From Chryseobacterium rhizoplanae (GTDB taxonomy: Bacteria > Bacteroidota > Bacteroidia > Flavobacteriales > Weeksellaceae): DNA of 64,000 nt. Shown here piece by piece: positions 17,999 through 25,830 of this stretch. Position 1 is the first letter of the stretch; every line of letters begins with the position of its first letter. The position numbers were made by a program, and so were the translations under genes. Under the pieces are notes generated by a model. The model searched no databases. It was not told the origin of the DNA and saw nothing but the letters and a program-made list of their open reading frames with translations. The stretch covers positions 31,289 to 95,288 of the forward strand of contig NZ_FXTC01000016.1 in assembly GCF_900182655.1 (NCBI RefSeq), in the 5' to 3' direction.

Positions 17999-18495
17999 TG
18001 ACAAAGATCCTTCTCCTTTCCGACTCTCATTCTTATATTGATGACAGAATTCTGGAATACGCTTCTCAGGCTGACGAAGTATGGCATTGTGGCGATTTTG
18101 GAAATCTTGACGTCATTGAACAGCTGGAAAAGATAAAACCTCTGAAAGGAGTATACGGAAACATTGATGATGCTAAAATCCAGGCTGAGTTTCCGGAGGT
18201 CAATCGTTTTTTCTGCGAAAATCTCGAGGTCTTAATGATTCATATCGGAGGTTATCCCGGAAAATATACTCCACTCACTAAAAAGGAAATAGCAAAAAAA
18301 GCGCCTAAATTATTTATCTCAGGACATTCCCATATTTTGAAAGCGATGTATGATGAGAAAAATAATCTCTTGCACCTTAATCCCGGTGCCTGTGGAAAAC
18401 AGGGCTGGCATAAAGTAAGAACAATGATGCGCTTTGTGGTAGACGGTGAAGAAATCAAAGATCTGGAGGTAATTGAATTGGGACCAAGAGTTTGA
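17998..18495 (+). CDS. YfcE/MJ0936-type metallophosphoesterase
   Basis: The 165-residue cytoplasmic protein has the compact calcineurin-like motifs LSDSHSY (7-13), WHCGDFGN, VYGNIDD and GHSHI, plus a late LNPGACG. That is the two-metal site of the YfcE/MJ0936 phosphodiesterase family, whose members cleave phosphodiesters with physiological substrates mostly unknown. It overlaps the previous gene by one base. Confidence 0.93.
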   Translation: MTKILLLSDSHSYIDDRILEYASQADEVWHCGDFGNLDVIEQLEKIKPLKGVYGNIDDAKIQAEFPEVNRFFCENLEVLMIHIGGYPGKYTPLTKKEIAKKAPKLFISGHSHILKAMYDEKNNLLHLNPGACGKQGWHKVRTMMRFVVDGEEIKDLEVIELGPRV

Positions 18496-18554
18496 TGAGT
18501 GATAACATGGGTCTTTGAGCGTTGGAGGGTTTGAGAATTTGGGAGTAAATGAGT

Positions 18555-18586
18555 TTGCCTTCAATACATTTTACTTTCTACCTTTG
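18555..18586 (+). promoter_or_regulatory. Promoter of the Smr gene
   Basis: TTG at 18555-18557 and TACCTTTG at 18579-18586, 21 bases apart, form a good Bacteroidetes -33/-7 pair. The ATG follows 34 bases later. Confidence 0.65.
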
Positions 18587-18620
18587 CACCAATAATGGGT
18601 TCAGACAAGTCTAAAAAAAT

Positions 18621-19115
18621 ATGAAAATCGGCGATAAGGTTTCGGTAGTAGATGAAGATTTAAGCGGAGTGGTAACTTCCGTGAAGGGAAATATTGTCGT
18701 TTTTAAAGATGAATATGGCTTTACCCATCAATATCCCAAAGAAAAACTGGTTCCGAAAGATTCGGATCTTTATGAAAATATCAGAGTAGTAAGAAAAGCG
18801 GAGCCTAAAAAAATCATTTCTAAGAAACATCAGAAAAATCATTTGGTTTTAGACCTTCATTTTCATAATTTGGTAAAGAATCCCAATGACTATGACAGCT
18901 TTGAAAGATTGTTTATTCAAAAGGAGAAACTCATTGAAGTGATAGAGTTTTGCAGAAAGAACAACTTGAAGAGGCTTGAAATTGTTCACGGCATTGGTGA
19001 CGGGACTCTGCAGAGGATGGTTCGGGATGTATTGGAAAGCCAGGTCAATATTGATTTTTATAATAAGGAAATACTTCACCATCAATCGGGTGCGGTAATG
19101 GTAGAATTTCACTAA
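18621..19115 (+). CDS. Smr-domain protein
   Basis: The 164-residue protein has an N-terminal SH3/KOW-like strand set (MKIGDKVSVVDEDLSGVVTS) and a C-terminal Smr (MutS2-like) domain with LDLHFH and VHGIGDGTL. Smr domains are DNA or RNA endonucleases, in MutS2 linked to recombination or ribosome rescue. The stand-alone version with this N-terminal domain is common in Bacteroidetes; its substrate is not established. Confidence 0.9.
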   Translation: MKIGDKVSVVDEDLSGVVTSVKGNIVVFKDEYGFTHQYPKEKLVPKDSDLYENIRVVRKAEPKKIISKKHQKNHLVLDLHFHNLVKNPNDYDSFERLFIQKEKLIEVIEFCRKNNLKRLEIVHGIGDGTLQRMVRDVLESQVNIDFYNKEILHHQSGAVMVEFH

Positions 19116-19120
19116 ATTTG
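19113..19120 (+). promoter_or_regulatory. -7 box TAAATTTG overlapping the Smr stop
   Basis: The box starts on the Smr stop codon TAA and lies 13 bases before the next ATG. The DUF3822-rsmD pair may therefore have its own promoter; no clear -33 TTG is seen. Confidence 0.45.
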
Positions 19121-19133
19121 CAGCAATTGAAAT

Positions 19134-19850
19134 ATGAACGTACTTAATTTACTTTTTACCAAAGACGGATTGATCTACCAGATTGTTAAGAACAAAAACA
19201 TTCTGGAGGAAAAATCTTATTTCGTTACTGAAGAAACCCCGGCCAATCTTATTGAGCAAAAGCTGGACGAAGTTCTTATTAAGCAGCGCTATGATGAGAT
19301 CCAGGTGATTTCAGCATTTAATCATTTTACCCTGATGCCTGAAGGTTTTTCTGAGCATGAAGCAGGATTTGATCTGATCGCCTTTAATGCACCAACTGAT
19401 AGAGAACAGGAAGAGCTGATGCTTTCTATCAACAAAAAATTCAACATACAGTTTTATTATACTTTCCCGAAAAATTATTATAAAAAAATAAAAGAGCTGG
19501 CGATACCGGTTCATTTTAATTTCTCCGGAGAAAAGTTCTTAAGTTCAATTAATAATAAAACCAACAAGGAAATTCACATCAATCTTTATCATAACCAATG
19601 TGAGTTCTTTGCGATTGACAATAAAAAAATCATCCTTTATAATAATCTTGATGTCAACTCTGAAGTAGATTTTCTTTACTTCATTATGTTTACATTGAGC
19701 AAGATAGGTTTTGGAATCAATGAAACCAGCTTTTATGCTTATGGAGAAACTACGGAAAATGAAACATTCATTTCCGAGCTTCAGAAATTTGTAAAAAATC
19801 TGAAAATTGTTTTTGACAATATTCCAAACAAGAATTTTATACTCAACTAG
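19134..19850 (+). CDS. DUF3822 protein
   Basis: The 238-residue protein matches the DUF3822 family of Bacteroidetes: an N-terminal strand LNLLFTKDGLIYQIV, a central EINLYHN-like stretch (KEIHINLYHNQCEFFAI) and NLDVNSEVDFLYFIMFTLSKIG near the end. The ASKHA-like layout suggests an actin/hexokinase fold, but no activity is known. The family typically sits just before rsmD, as here (82-base gap), so a link to rRNA methylation or ribosome assembly is plausible. Confidence 0.85.
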   Translation: MNVLNLLFTKDGLIYQIVKNKNILEEKSYFVTEETPANLIEQKLDEVLIKQRYDEIQVISAFNHFTLMPEGFSEHEAGFDLIAFNAPTDREQEELMLSINKKFNIQFYYTFPKNYYKKIKELAIPVHFNFSGEKFLSSINNKTNKEIHINLYHNQCEFFAIDNKKIILYNNLDVNSEVDFLYFIMFTLSKIGFGINETSFYAYGETTENETFISELQKFVKNLKIVFDNIPNKNFILN

Positions 19851-19932
19851 GTTGCAGGCCGCAGGTAATAGGGATTGATCCCGGACATAATTACCCACCA
19901 CCTATAATCTATTACCTAAACCCTAAGAAAAT

Positions 19933-20505
19933 ATGTTCAGAATAATATCAGGCAAATGGAAAGCCAAGAAAATTGCCGCCCCTAAAAACTTTGATGTAAG
20001 GCCTACCACCGATTTTGCCAAAGAGGCTTTATTCAGCATTCTGGAAAACAAATACGACATGCAGTCGATTTCCGTGCTTGATCTTTTTGCAGGAATTGGC
20101 TCTATTACCTTTGAATTTGCTTCCAGAGGATGTCAAAGTGTTACTTCTGTAGAAATGAATCCAAAGCATACCGCGTTTATCAATTCTACCGCTTCTGAGC
20201 TCGATATGGCACTTCAGATCAATGTACAGAGAGGTGATGTATTTGACTGGCTTAAAAAATTCAGAAATAAAAAGTCATTTGAGATTGTGTTCTCTGATGC
20301 TCCTTTTGAAATGGAAGAGAAAAAGTATTACGAGCTGATCTCTCTGGTATTAAATAATAAATACCTGAAAGAAAATGGAGTTCTTATTGTAGAGCACCAA
20401 AGCCGTATGAAGCTGGAACATCCCAACCTAACAGATACCCGAAAATACGGAAACGTGAGTTTCAGTTTTTTTGAACCGAATAAAGAAGATAATCAGGAAC
20501 TTTAA
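19933..20505 (+). CDS. rsmD: 16S rRNA (guanine(966)-N2)-methyltransferase RsmD
   Basis: The 190-residue enzyme uses S-adenosylmethionine to methylate G966 of 16S rRNA. It shows MFRIISGKWKAKKI, RPTTDFAKEALFSIL and the SAM motif VLDLFAGIGSITFEFASRG. Motif IV, normally DPPF or DPPY, reads DAPF here (in VFSDAPFEM), a Pro-to-Ala change in the catalytic loop. The rest of the protein is normal in length. Its 3' end overlaps the convergent hxlR-type gene by four bases. Confidence 0.92.
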   Translation: MFRIISGKWKAKKIAAPKNFDVRPTTDFAKEALFSILENKYDMQSISVLDLFAGIGSITFEFASRGCQSVTSVEMNPKHTAFINSTASELDMALQINVQRGDVFDWLKKFRNKKSFEIVFSDAPFEMEEKKYYELISLVLNNKYLKENGVLIVEHQSRMKLEHPNLTDTRKYGNVSFSFFEPNKEDNQEL

Positions 20506-20514
20506 TTCCTGATT
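20491..20514. terminator. Bidirectional terminator across convergent stops
   Basis: The stem AATCAGGAA/TTCCTGATT has a 6-base loop that contains the rsmD stop, followed by a run of T. It lies inside the overlap zone of the two convergent genes, so the last codons of both are part of the hairpin. Confidence 0.75.
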
Positions 20515-20849
20515 ATTTTTTTTGAGATTACCGGAGCTTCTTCACCCCATTTTGTTATCGCTTCCAGAACAGGCAATAAGGTCCTTCCAAAACCTGTCAA
20601 TTCATATTCAACTACTAAAGGAGGTTTTTCCGTAAAAACTTTACGGTCAACAATTCCATCCTCTTCCAGCTGTTTTAGCTGAAGGCTTAGTGTTCTTTCT
20701 GTAATGGTAGGAATTGATTTTCTTAATTCATTATATCTTCTAGCCCCATCAATAAGATGGTGCAAAATAACTGCCTTCCATTTACCGCCTATAAATTTCA
20801 TAGTAACACTGGTACAGCAGGGATAAGATTTATTATCTATTGTATACAT
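20502..20849 (-). CDS. HxlR-family transcription regulator
   Basis: The 115-residue winged-helix protein has the HxlR pattern: an early Cys pair (SYPCCTS), IGGKWKAVILHHLIDGARRYNELRK, ITERTLSLQLKQLEEDGIVDRK and a VEYELTGFGRTLLPVL wing/tail. HxlR proteins commonly sense electrophiles or aldehydes through an N-terminal Cys. It diverges from a nitroreductase gene, and an 18-bp inverted repeat abuts both start codons. This suggests that it represses itself and the nitroreductase. Confidence 0.93.
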   Translation of the reverse strand: MYTIDNKSYPCCTSVTMKFIGGKWKAVILHHLIDGARRYNELRKSIPTITERTLSLQLKQLEEDGIVDRKVFTEKPPLVVEYELTGFGRTLLPVLEAITKWGEEAPVISKKIIRN

Positions 20850-20875
20850 TTTTATACTATCATTTTTTACCGTTA

Positions 20876-20906
20876 TTGCAAAGTTAGGAAACTTAAATTA
20901 ATTTTG
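20876..20906 (+). promoter_or_regulatory. Nitroreductase promoter
   Basis: TTG at 20876-20878, a 20-base spacer and TAATTTTG at 20899-20906 give a textbook Bacteroidetes promoter, 27 bases before the ATG. Confidence 0.75.
20879..20886 (-). promoter_or_regulatory. -7 box of the HxlR-type gene
   Basis: On the minus strand this reads TAACTTTG, a perfect TAnnTTTG match, 29 bases before the regulator start. It overlaps the spacer of the opposing promoter. Confidence 0.55.
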
Positions 20907-20933
20907 TAACTATAAAAATGATAGTATAAAATT

Positions 20934-21533
20934 ATGAACTTTTTAAACAAAATGAAAAACAGGTATACGGTAAAAAAGTATAATCCTCAAGGAAAAATCA
21001 GTGAAGAACAGATTGAAGAACTTAAAGAGATCCTGAATCTGAGTCCATCATCCATCAACAGCCAGCCATGGAACTTTATCTTTGTCAATGATCCGGAACT
21101 GAAAAAACAATTGGGTGACAAATCTTATTTTAATAAAGCTAAAGTTTTGGACAGCAGCCATGTCATTGTCTTTCAGGTGATCAAAAACATAGAAAACTTT
21201 GAGAAGCAAATTGAAGAAAACCTTCCGGAAGGATCTGTCAATTATTACCGGACTATGGTAAAACCTAAAGGAGAAACTGCGATAAAATCATGGCTTGGAC
21301 ATCAGGTTTACTTATCATTAGGAGTACTGCTTTCTGCTTGTGCAGCTATGGGAATAGATTCCACTCCGATGGAAGGAATTGAGCCTGAAGGATATGATGC
21401 TGTTCTGAATAATGAAAAATATGAGACTTTATTTGCAGTAGCTATCGGGGAAAGAGATGAAACAGATGCCAACCAGCCTCAATTCAATCCGAAAACCAGA
21501 CTGAAAGCTGAAAAAGTAATTGTGGAAGCGTAA
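20934..21533 (+). CDS. Nitroreductase-family NAD(P)H flavin oxidoreductase
   Basis: The 199-residue protein has the nitroreductase fold: an N-terminal MKNRYTVKKYNPQGKIS with FMN-contacting Arg/Lys, LSPSSINSQPWNFIFV, an AIKSWLGHQVYLSLGVLL helix and GIDSTPMEGIEPEGYD. It is close to the NfsB/DrgA-like enzymes that reduce nitroaromatics, quinones or dehydropteridines with FMN. Its control by the divergent HxlR-type gene fits a response to quinone or electrophile stress. Confidence 0.92.
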   Translation: MNFLNKMKNRYTVKKYNPQGKISEEQIEELKEILNLSPSSINSQPWNFIFVNDPELKKQLGDKSYFNKAKVLDSSHVIVFQVIKNIENFEKQIEENLPEGSVNYYRTMVKPKGETAIKSWLGHQVYLSLGVLLSACAAMGIDSTPMEGIEPEGYDAVLNNEKYETLFAVAIGERDETDANQPQFNPKTRLKAEKVIVEA

Positions 21534-21578
21534 ATTAAACACGAATCTCACAATTTATTTCACAAAAAGACATTAATA

Positions 21579-21611
21579 AAAAAGTCTGCCTCATACAGAA
21601 GCAGACTTTTT
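21579..21611. terminator. Bidirectional terminator
   Basis: The stem AAAAAGTCTGC/GCAGACTTTTT has an 11-base loop, with A and T runs on either side. It lies between the convergent nitroreductase and murI genes. Confidence 0.85.
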
Positions 21612-21613
21612 AT

Positions 21614-22444
21614 TTATAATACTTTTAATTCTAAATCAATTGTTTTTCCGAAGAACTTCTTAGAGATCTTTTCAAAATTCTTGGTAAGATCAGAAAGATA
21701 GAAATGATAGTTCGGTTTGGGATTGTTATCATTTAAAAGGTTGTACTTATCCAGAATAATCTTCAGATGATTGGCTACAATATTCGGAGAATCAATGACA
21801 CGGACACGGTTTCCGTAATACTGTTTGATTTCATCTATTAAAAGGGGATAATGGGTACAGCCCAGAATCAATGTTTCAATATTTTTTAATTTACTATTGC
21901 TTAAATAATTATAAATAATAGCATGGGTGATCGGATGGTTTTTAAATCCTTCTTCAATGGCAGGAACCAGCAATGGTGTCGCCAATTCATCCACTTTGAT
22001 CCATTTATTATGCTTTCGGATACTCTTTTTATAGAGCCCGGAATTCACGGTAGCTTTGGTCGCAATAACTCCTACATTATTATGGATTTCATAGGATACT
22101 TTTTCAGCGACAGGGTTGATAACGTCTATCACAGGAACTTTTCCCGCAACTGACTGCATCACTTCATTCAAAGCGTTAGCTGTTGCCGTATTACAGGCAA
22201 TCACAATGGCTTTACAGTTCTGCTCCAGCAGAAAATTGGTAATCTTTGTAGAATATTCAATGATAGCTTCCTTCGATTTTTCTCCGTAAGGAAGGTGCTT
22301 TGTATCTCCAAAGTAAATCAGATCTTCGTGAGGAAGAAGTCTTTTGATTTCTTTGGCAACGGTAAGGCCTCCCACCCCGCTGTCGAAAATTCCGATAGGC
22401 TGGCTTGGTGAAAGATGTGAATAATCTTGTTTTTTAGTTTTCAA
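21614..22444 (-). CDS. murI: Glutamate racemase
   Basis: The enzyme interconverts L- and D-glutamate for peptidoglycan. It has GIFDSGVGGLTV, ACNTATAN with the first catalytic Cys and LGCTHYPLL with the second. No in-frame ATG exists upstream of the first motif. I place the start at the TTG at 22444 (276 residues, reading LKTKKQDYSHL); another TTG at 22465 would add seven residues. The length is normal for the family. Confidence 0.93.
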   Translation of the reverse strand: MKTKKQDYSHLSPSQPIGIFDSGVGGLTVAKEIKRLLPHEDLIYFGDTKHLPYGEKSKEAIIEYSTKITNFLLEQNCKAIVIACNTATANALNEVMQSVAGKVPVIDVINPVAEKVSYEIHNNVGVIATKATVNSGLYKKSIRKHNKWIKVDELATPLLVPAIEEGFKNHPITHAIIYNYLSNSKLKNIETLILGCTHYPLLIDEIKQYYGNRVRVIDSPNIVANHLKIILDKYNLLNDNNPKPNYHFYLSDLTKNFEKISKKFFGKTIDLELKVL

Positions 22445-22505
22445 ACGGACTGAAATTTTATACAAAAATAGTGAATTTTATGGCATATCTGTACACATAC
22501 AAACA

Positions 22506-23630
22506 TTATACAATAAACAAATCTGAAGCAATTCCGTCTGCCATAAACCAATGTTTCTCAGGAATTTTTAAATGGTCGTTTTCAATGATTAAAATACCTT
22601 CTTCTATTTTCGTTTTGATTTCTGTCTGAAAATGTTCCAGTAATCTCTCTGAAAATTTATTTTTTAAACTCATAAGATCCACGCCCCAAATCGTACGCAG
22701 GCCAATCATAATCATTTCATTGAACTGATCTTCATTAGAAAGAATTTCTTCTTCTTTGGCCAGCAATTTATCATTAAGCTTTTTAATGTATTGCTGGTTA
22801 TTAGCTACATTCCAGCTTCTGACATCAAAACCGTTATAAGAATGTGCTGAAGGTCCTATTCCAAGATATTCCTGATATTTCCAATAGGATGAATTGTGAC
22901 GGGAGTAGAAGCCTGGCTTGGCAAAATTGGAAACTTCATAATGTTCAAAGCCATTGTCTTTTAAAAAGTCAGACAGGTAATAAAATTCTCTGTTTTGTTC
23001 TTCTTCTTTCGGACTTTTTACTTTTCCTTTTGAAATCCAGTTTTCCAAAGCTGTTTTGGGTTCTACTGTCAGAGCATAGGATGAAATATGAGGAACTTCC
23101 AATGCCATTGTTTTATTCAGATTTTCTTTCCAGATCTCAAGATTAGAGGTTGGTGAGCCGTAGATCAGATCAATACTCAGGTTTTCAAAACCAAAGTCCT
23201 GTGCCCGCTTGATAGACCCTTCTGCTTCGGAAGCAGTATGGGCCCTGTTCATTAATTTTAAATCTTCTTCAAAAAAACTTTGGGTACCAATAGAGAGCCT
23301 GTTCACCGGTGTTCCGGCTAATTGCTTTAAAAAATTTTTGTCCAGGTCATCCGGATTGGCTTCCAGCGTGATTTCAATATCTTTTTCAAAACTGAAGTAC
23401 CGTAATGCTTCATCAATTAAGGAATTGATTTCATCCACGGAAAGAATAGAGGGTGTTCCCCCGCCAAAATACAGGGATTTCAGTGTTCTGTTCTGTAATT
23501 CATCTTTTCTGAGCAACAGTTCGGTTTTCATGGCACTAAGCATCTCATCCTTGAAATTCAGGGATGTTGAAAAATGAAAGTTACAATAACTGCATTTTTG
23601 TTTACAGAACGGAATGTGAATATATATCAT
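22506..23630 (-). CDS. hemW: Radical SAM heme chaperone HemW
   Basis: The 374-residue protein has the radical SAM cluster motif C9-x3-C13-x2-C16 in HIPFCKQKCSYCNF, FGGGTPSIL, ITLEANPDDL, and a C-terminal HemW region (SNFAKPGFYSRHNSSYWKYQEYLGIGPSAHSY). The CxxxCxxC spacing without the extra Cys of true HemN favours HemW, which inserts heme into respiratory enzymes, over coproporphyrinogen dehydrogenase. It lies downstream of the porP/sprF-like gene, but a terminator hairpin lies between them. Confidence 0.93.
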   Translation of the reverse strand: MIYIHIPFCKQKCSYCNFHFSTSLNFKDEMLSAMKTELLLRKDELQNRTLKSLYFGGGTPSILSVDEINSLIDEALRYFSFEKDIEITLEANPDDLDKNFLKQLAGTPVNRLSIGTQSFFEEDLKLMNRAHTASEAEGSIKRAQDFGFENLSIDLIYGSPTSNLEIWKENLNKTMALEVPHISSYALTVEPKTALENWISKGKVKSPKEEEQNREFYYLSDFLKDNGFEHYEVSNFAKPGFYSRHNSSYWKYQEYLGIGPSAHSYNGFDVRSWNVANNQQYIKKLNDKLLAKEEEILSNEDQFNEMIMIGLRTIWGVDLMSLKNKFSERLLEHFQTEIKTKIEEGILIIENDHLKIPEKHWFMADGIASDLFIV

Positions 23631-23636
23631 AAAAAA

Positions 23637-23658
23637 AGCTCTGAAATTTTTCAGAGCT
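23637..23658 (-). terminator. Terminator of the porP/sprF-like gene
   Basis: On the minus strand AGCTCTGAAA/TTTCAGAGCT is followed by seven T. It ends only seven bases before the hemW start codon. Confidence 0.8.
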
Positions 23659-23666
23659 CAAATTTA
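23659..23666 (-). promoter_or_regulatory. Putative hemW -7 box
   Basis: The minus strand reads TAAATTTG, a perfect TAnnTTTG match. Its predicted start point falls inside the upstream terminator hairpin, so the hemW transcript would lack the first bases of that stem. Confidence 0.45.
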
Positions 23667-23681
23667 TTTAAATTAAATTAA

Positions 23682-24632
23682 TTAGTATCTAAATCCTCTA
23701 GCATTAATAAAGTTGTCAAAGTTATAACCAAGACCAATCATGAAGCTGTTTCCACCATAGCTCTGGATATCAGATATTCCAAGGTTATATGTTGCTCCGA
23801 TCATGAATTTGTTAAATCTCACTTTTACAATTGGAGAGATACTCAGGTTCTGATTGTCAAATCTGTTCTGAACCGTTCTGTAGCTTACCCCGAAAGAGAA
23901 TGCGTTGATATCATTAGAGAAAGTCGCCATCAAGTTCCAGTCGATCATTCTCGTTGAGTTTGTATTAAGGTTGATCAATGCTGAAGGTGCAATTGTAATA
24001 TTATCAGCAATGTTCCAGTTATATCCTAAGTTCAAGAAGAATTTAATTGGAGAAGGCTCGTAGTTGTTTACGATAGAAGCATCATTACTTAATGCAATAT
24101 CATTTACGGAAACACCCCCGAATAATCCTCTATAGGTAGCAGCCAAACCGAAGTTGGCATACACCATGAAGATGTTACTTTCTTCACCTCTCAATAACGG
24201 GTCACCACCTTCTTCAGTATTAATTTTAGAATAATCAAAGTTCATGTTATAGAAGTTAACACTTGTACCGAAAGAGAACTGGTCTTTTCTATCTCCTTCG
24301 CTACTTAGAGGAATAAAATATGAAGCACCAGCTGTGATTCCCCCTGCAGAAATAGGTCCATTGCTATCTCTGAATACGGAAATACCAGCACCTACTCTAT
24401 CAAAGATATTCGCATTAATCCCGATTGACTGAACATTCGGAGAATTGTTGAACTTTGAAAATTGTTGTTGATAATTGGCGTTGAGCTGTACGTAATCTGT
24501 TTTTCCGTATTGAGCTGGGTTGAACAGGAACTCACCATCCAAAAGATATTGCTGATAGTATGGTAGTGATTCTTGTGCTTTGTATGCATTTGACAAAAGA
24601 GCTAAACATACGATAGCATATAGTTTTCTCAT
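23682..24632 (-). CDS. PorP/SprF-family type IX secretion membrane protein
   Basis: The 316-residue outer-membrane protein has a signal peptide (MRKLYAIVCLALLSNAYKAQ) followed by SLPYYQQYLLDGEFLFNPAQYG, the start typical of PorP/SprF. It ends with alternating strands and a GLGYNFD-type C-terminus. These proteins associate with type IX secretion and often anchor partner adhesins or gliding proteins. No partner is adjacent here. I use the ATG at 24632; an upstream TTG adds six residues without signal-peptide character. Confidence 0.9.
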   Translation of the reverse strand: MRKLYAIVCLALLSNAYKAQESLPYYQQYLLDGEFLFNPAQYGKTDYVQLNANYQQQFSKFNNSPNVQSIGINANIFDRVGAGISVFRDSNGPISAGGITAGASYFIPLSSEGDRKDQFSFGTSVNFYNMNFDYSKINTEEGGDPLLRGEESNIFMVYANFGLAATYRGLFGGVSVNDIALSNDASIVNNYEPSPIKFFLNLGYNWNIADNITIAPSALINLNTNSTRMIDWNLMATFSNDINAFSFGVSYRTVQNRFDNQNLSISPIVKVRFNKFMIGATYNLGISDIQSYGGNSFMIGLGYNFDNFINARGFRY

Positions 24633-24683
24633 AACAAATCTTGATTTCAATTCAACAAATATAAAAAAATTCTCAATATATTT

Positions 24684-25757
24684 TTAGTTTTCCAAATAAT
24701 TTCTCCATTTTTTTACAGCATCCGCCATATCTTTGGGCATTGGGCTCTCAAAATATAATTCCTTTTTTGTCGTTGGGTGTATAAATCCGAGGGTATGGGC
24801 ATGAAGGGCATGTCTTGGTAAAATTTCGAAAACATTTTTAATAAATTGTTTGTATTTCGGAAGATTCACCCCTCTTAAAGGAGTATGTCCTTCATATCTT
24901 TCATCATTAAACAAAGTATGGCCGATATGTTTGAAATGCGCCCTGATCTGATGGGTTCTTCCCGTCTCAAGCTTACATTCTACCCATGTCATATATTTGA
25001 ATCTTTCGAGGACTTTATAATGGGTTACGGCATGTTTTCCATGGCTGCCGTCTTCATAGACAGACATCTGCATCCTGTTTTTAGGATGTCTTCCGATATG
25101 CCCTCTGATGGTACCTTCATCATCCTGAGGATTCCCCCACACAAAAGCCCAGTACAGTCTTTTGGTTGTTCTGTTGAAGAATTGTTTCGCCAGAAAGCTT
25201 AATGCATATTCATTCTTGGCAATCACCAGCAGTCCGGAGGTATCTTTATCAATCCTGTGAACAAGTCCCACTCTGTCAAGATCAGACTTTGCTCCATTCT
25301 TTTCAAAATGGAAAGCCAGCGCATTTACCAATGTTCCATCCCAATTCCCATGTCCCGGATGTACTACCATTCCAGCTTCTTTATCTACCACTACAAGATC
25401 ATCATCTTCATAGATAATATTGACGGGGATATCTTGTGGAATAATAACATTGGCTCTAGGCGGATGGGCAAGCAATACGGAGATCTGATCTCCCGGTTTC
25501 ACACGGTAATTTTGTTTTACCGGGGTACCGTTCACTACAACGTTTCCGGCTCTGCAGGTCTGTGAAATTTTATTCCTTGAAGAATTCTGTCTGTAGATCA
25601 AAAGGAACTTATCAATTCTTAATGGCTCCTGTTTACTGTCAACAGTGATATTAAGATGTTCATACAATCCCTTATTTTCCTCATCAATATCGATGTTTTC
25701 AATACTGTGGGAATCTAATAATTCTTCATCTAAAAAATCTTCGTTATCTTCTGACAT
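24684..25757 (-). CDS. RluA/RluD-type rRNA pseudouridine synthase
   Basis: The 357-residue protein has an acidic N-terminus, an S4 RNA-binding domain (RIDKFLLIYRQNSSRNKISQ) and a catalytic domain with GLVHRIDKDTSGLLVIAKN, the Asp of which is the pseudouridylation nucleophile. It also has WVECKLETGRTHQIRAH and a late LGFIHPTTKKELYFESP. It is closest in layout to RluD, which modifies helix 69 of 23S rRNA. I use the ATG at 25757 rather than the upstream TTG. Confidence 0.92.
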   Translation of the reverse strand: MSEDNEDFLDEELLDSHSIENIDIDEENKGLYEHLNITVDSKQEPLRIDKFLLIYRQNSSRNKISQTCRAGNVVVNGTPVKQNYRVKPGDQISVLLAHPPRANVIIPQDIPVNIIYEDDDLVVVDKEAGMVVHPGHGNWDGTLVNALAFHFEKNGAKSDLDRVGLVHRIDKDTSGLLVIAKNEYALSFLAKQFFNRTTKRLYWAFVWGNPQDDEGTIRGHIGRHPKNRMQMSVYEDGSHGKHAVTHYKVLERFKYMTWVECKLETGRTHQIRAHFKHIGHTLFNDERYEGHTPLRGVNLPKYKQFIKNVFEILPRHALHAHTLGFIHPTTKKELYFESPMPKDMADAVKKWRNYLEN

Positions 25758-25830
25758 TGTTTTATATTTTTTACACAAAAGGCCTCAACATTTTGCAGTT
25801 GAAGCCTGTATTTTTGATATTAATCTGATC

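Larger units (their letters stand above)
20850..20931. promoter_or_regulatory. 18-bp inverted repeat flanking divergent promoters
   Basis: TTTTATACTATCATTTTT at 20850-20867 is repeated exactly in inverted form at 20914-20931. The left arm touches the hxlR-type start codon and the right arm ends two bases before the nitroreductase ATG. Each promoter lies between the arms, so protein bound at either arm would block initiation or early elongation. Confidence 0.85.
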
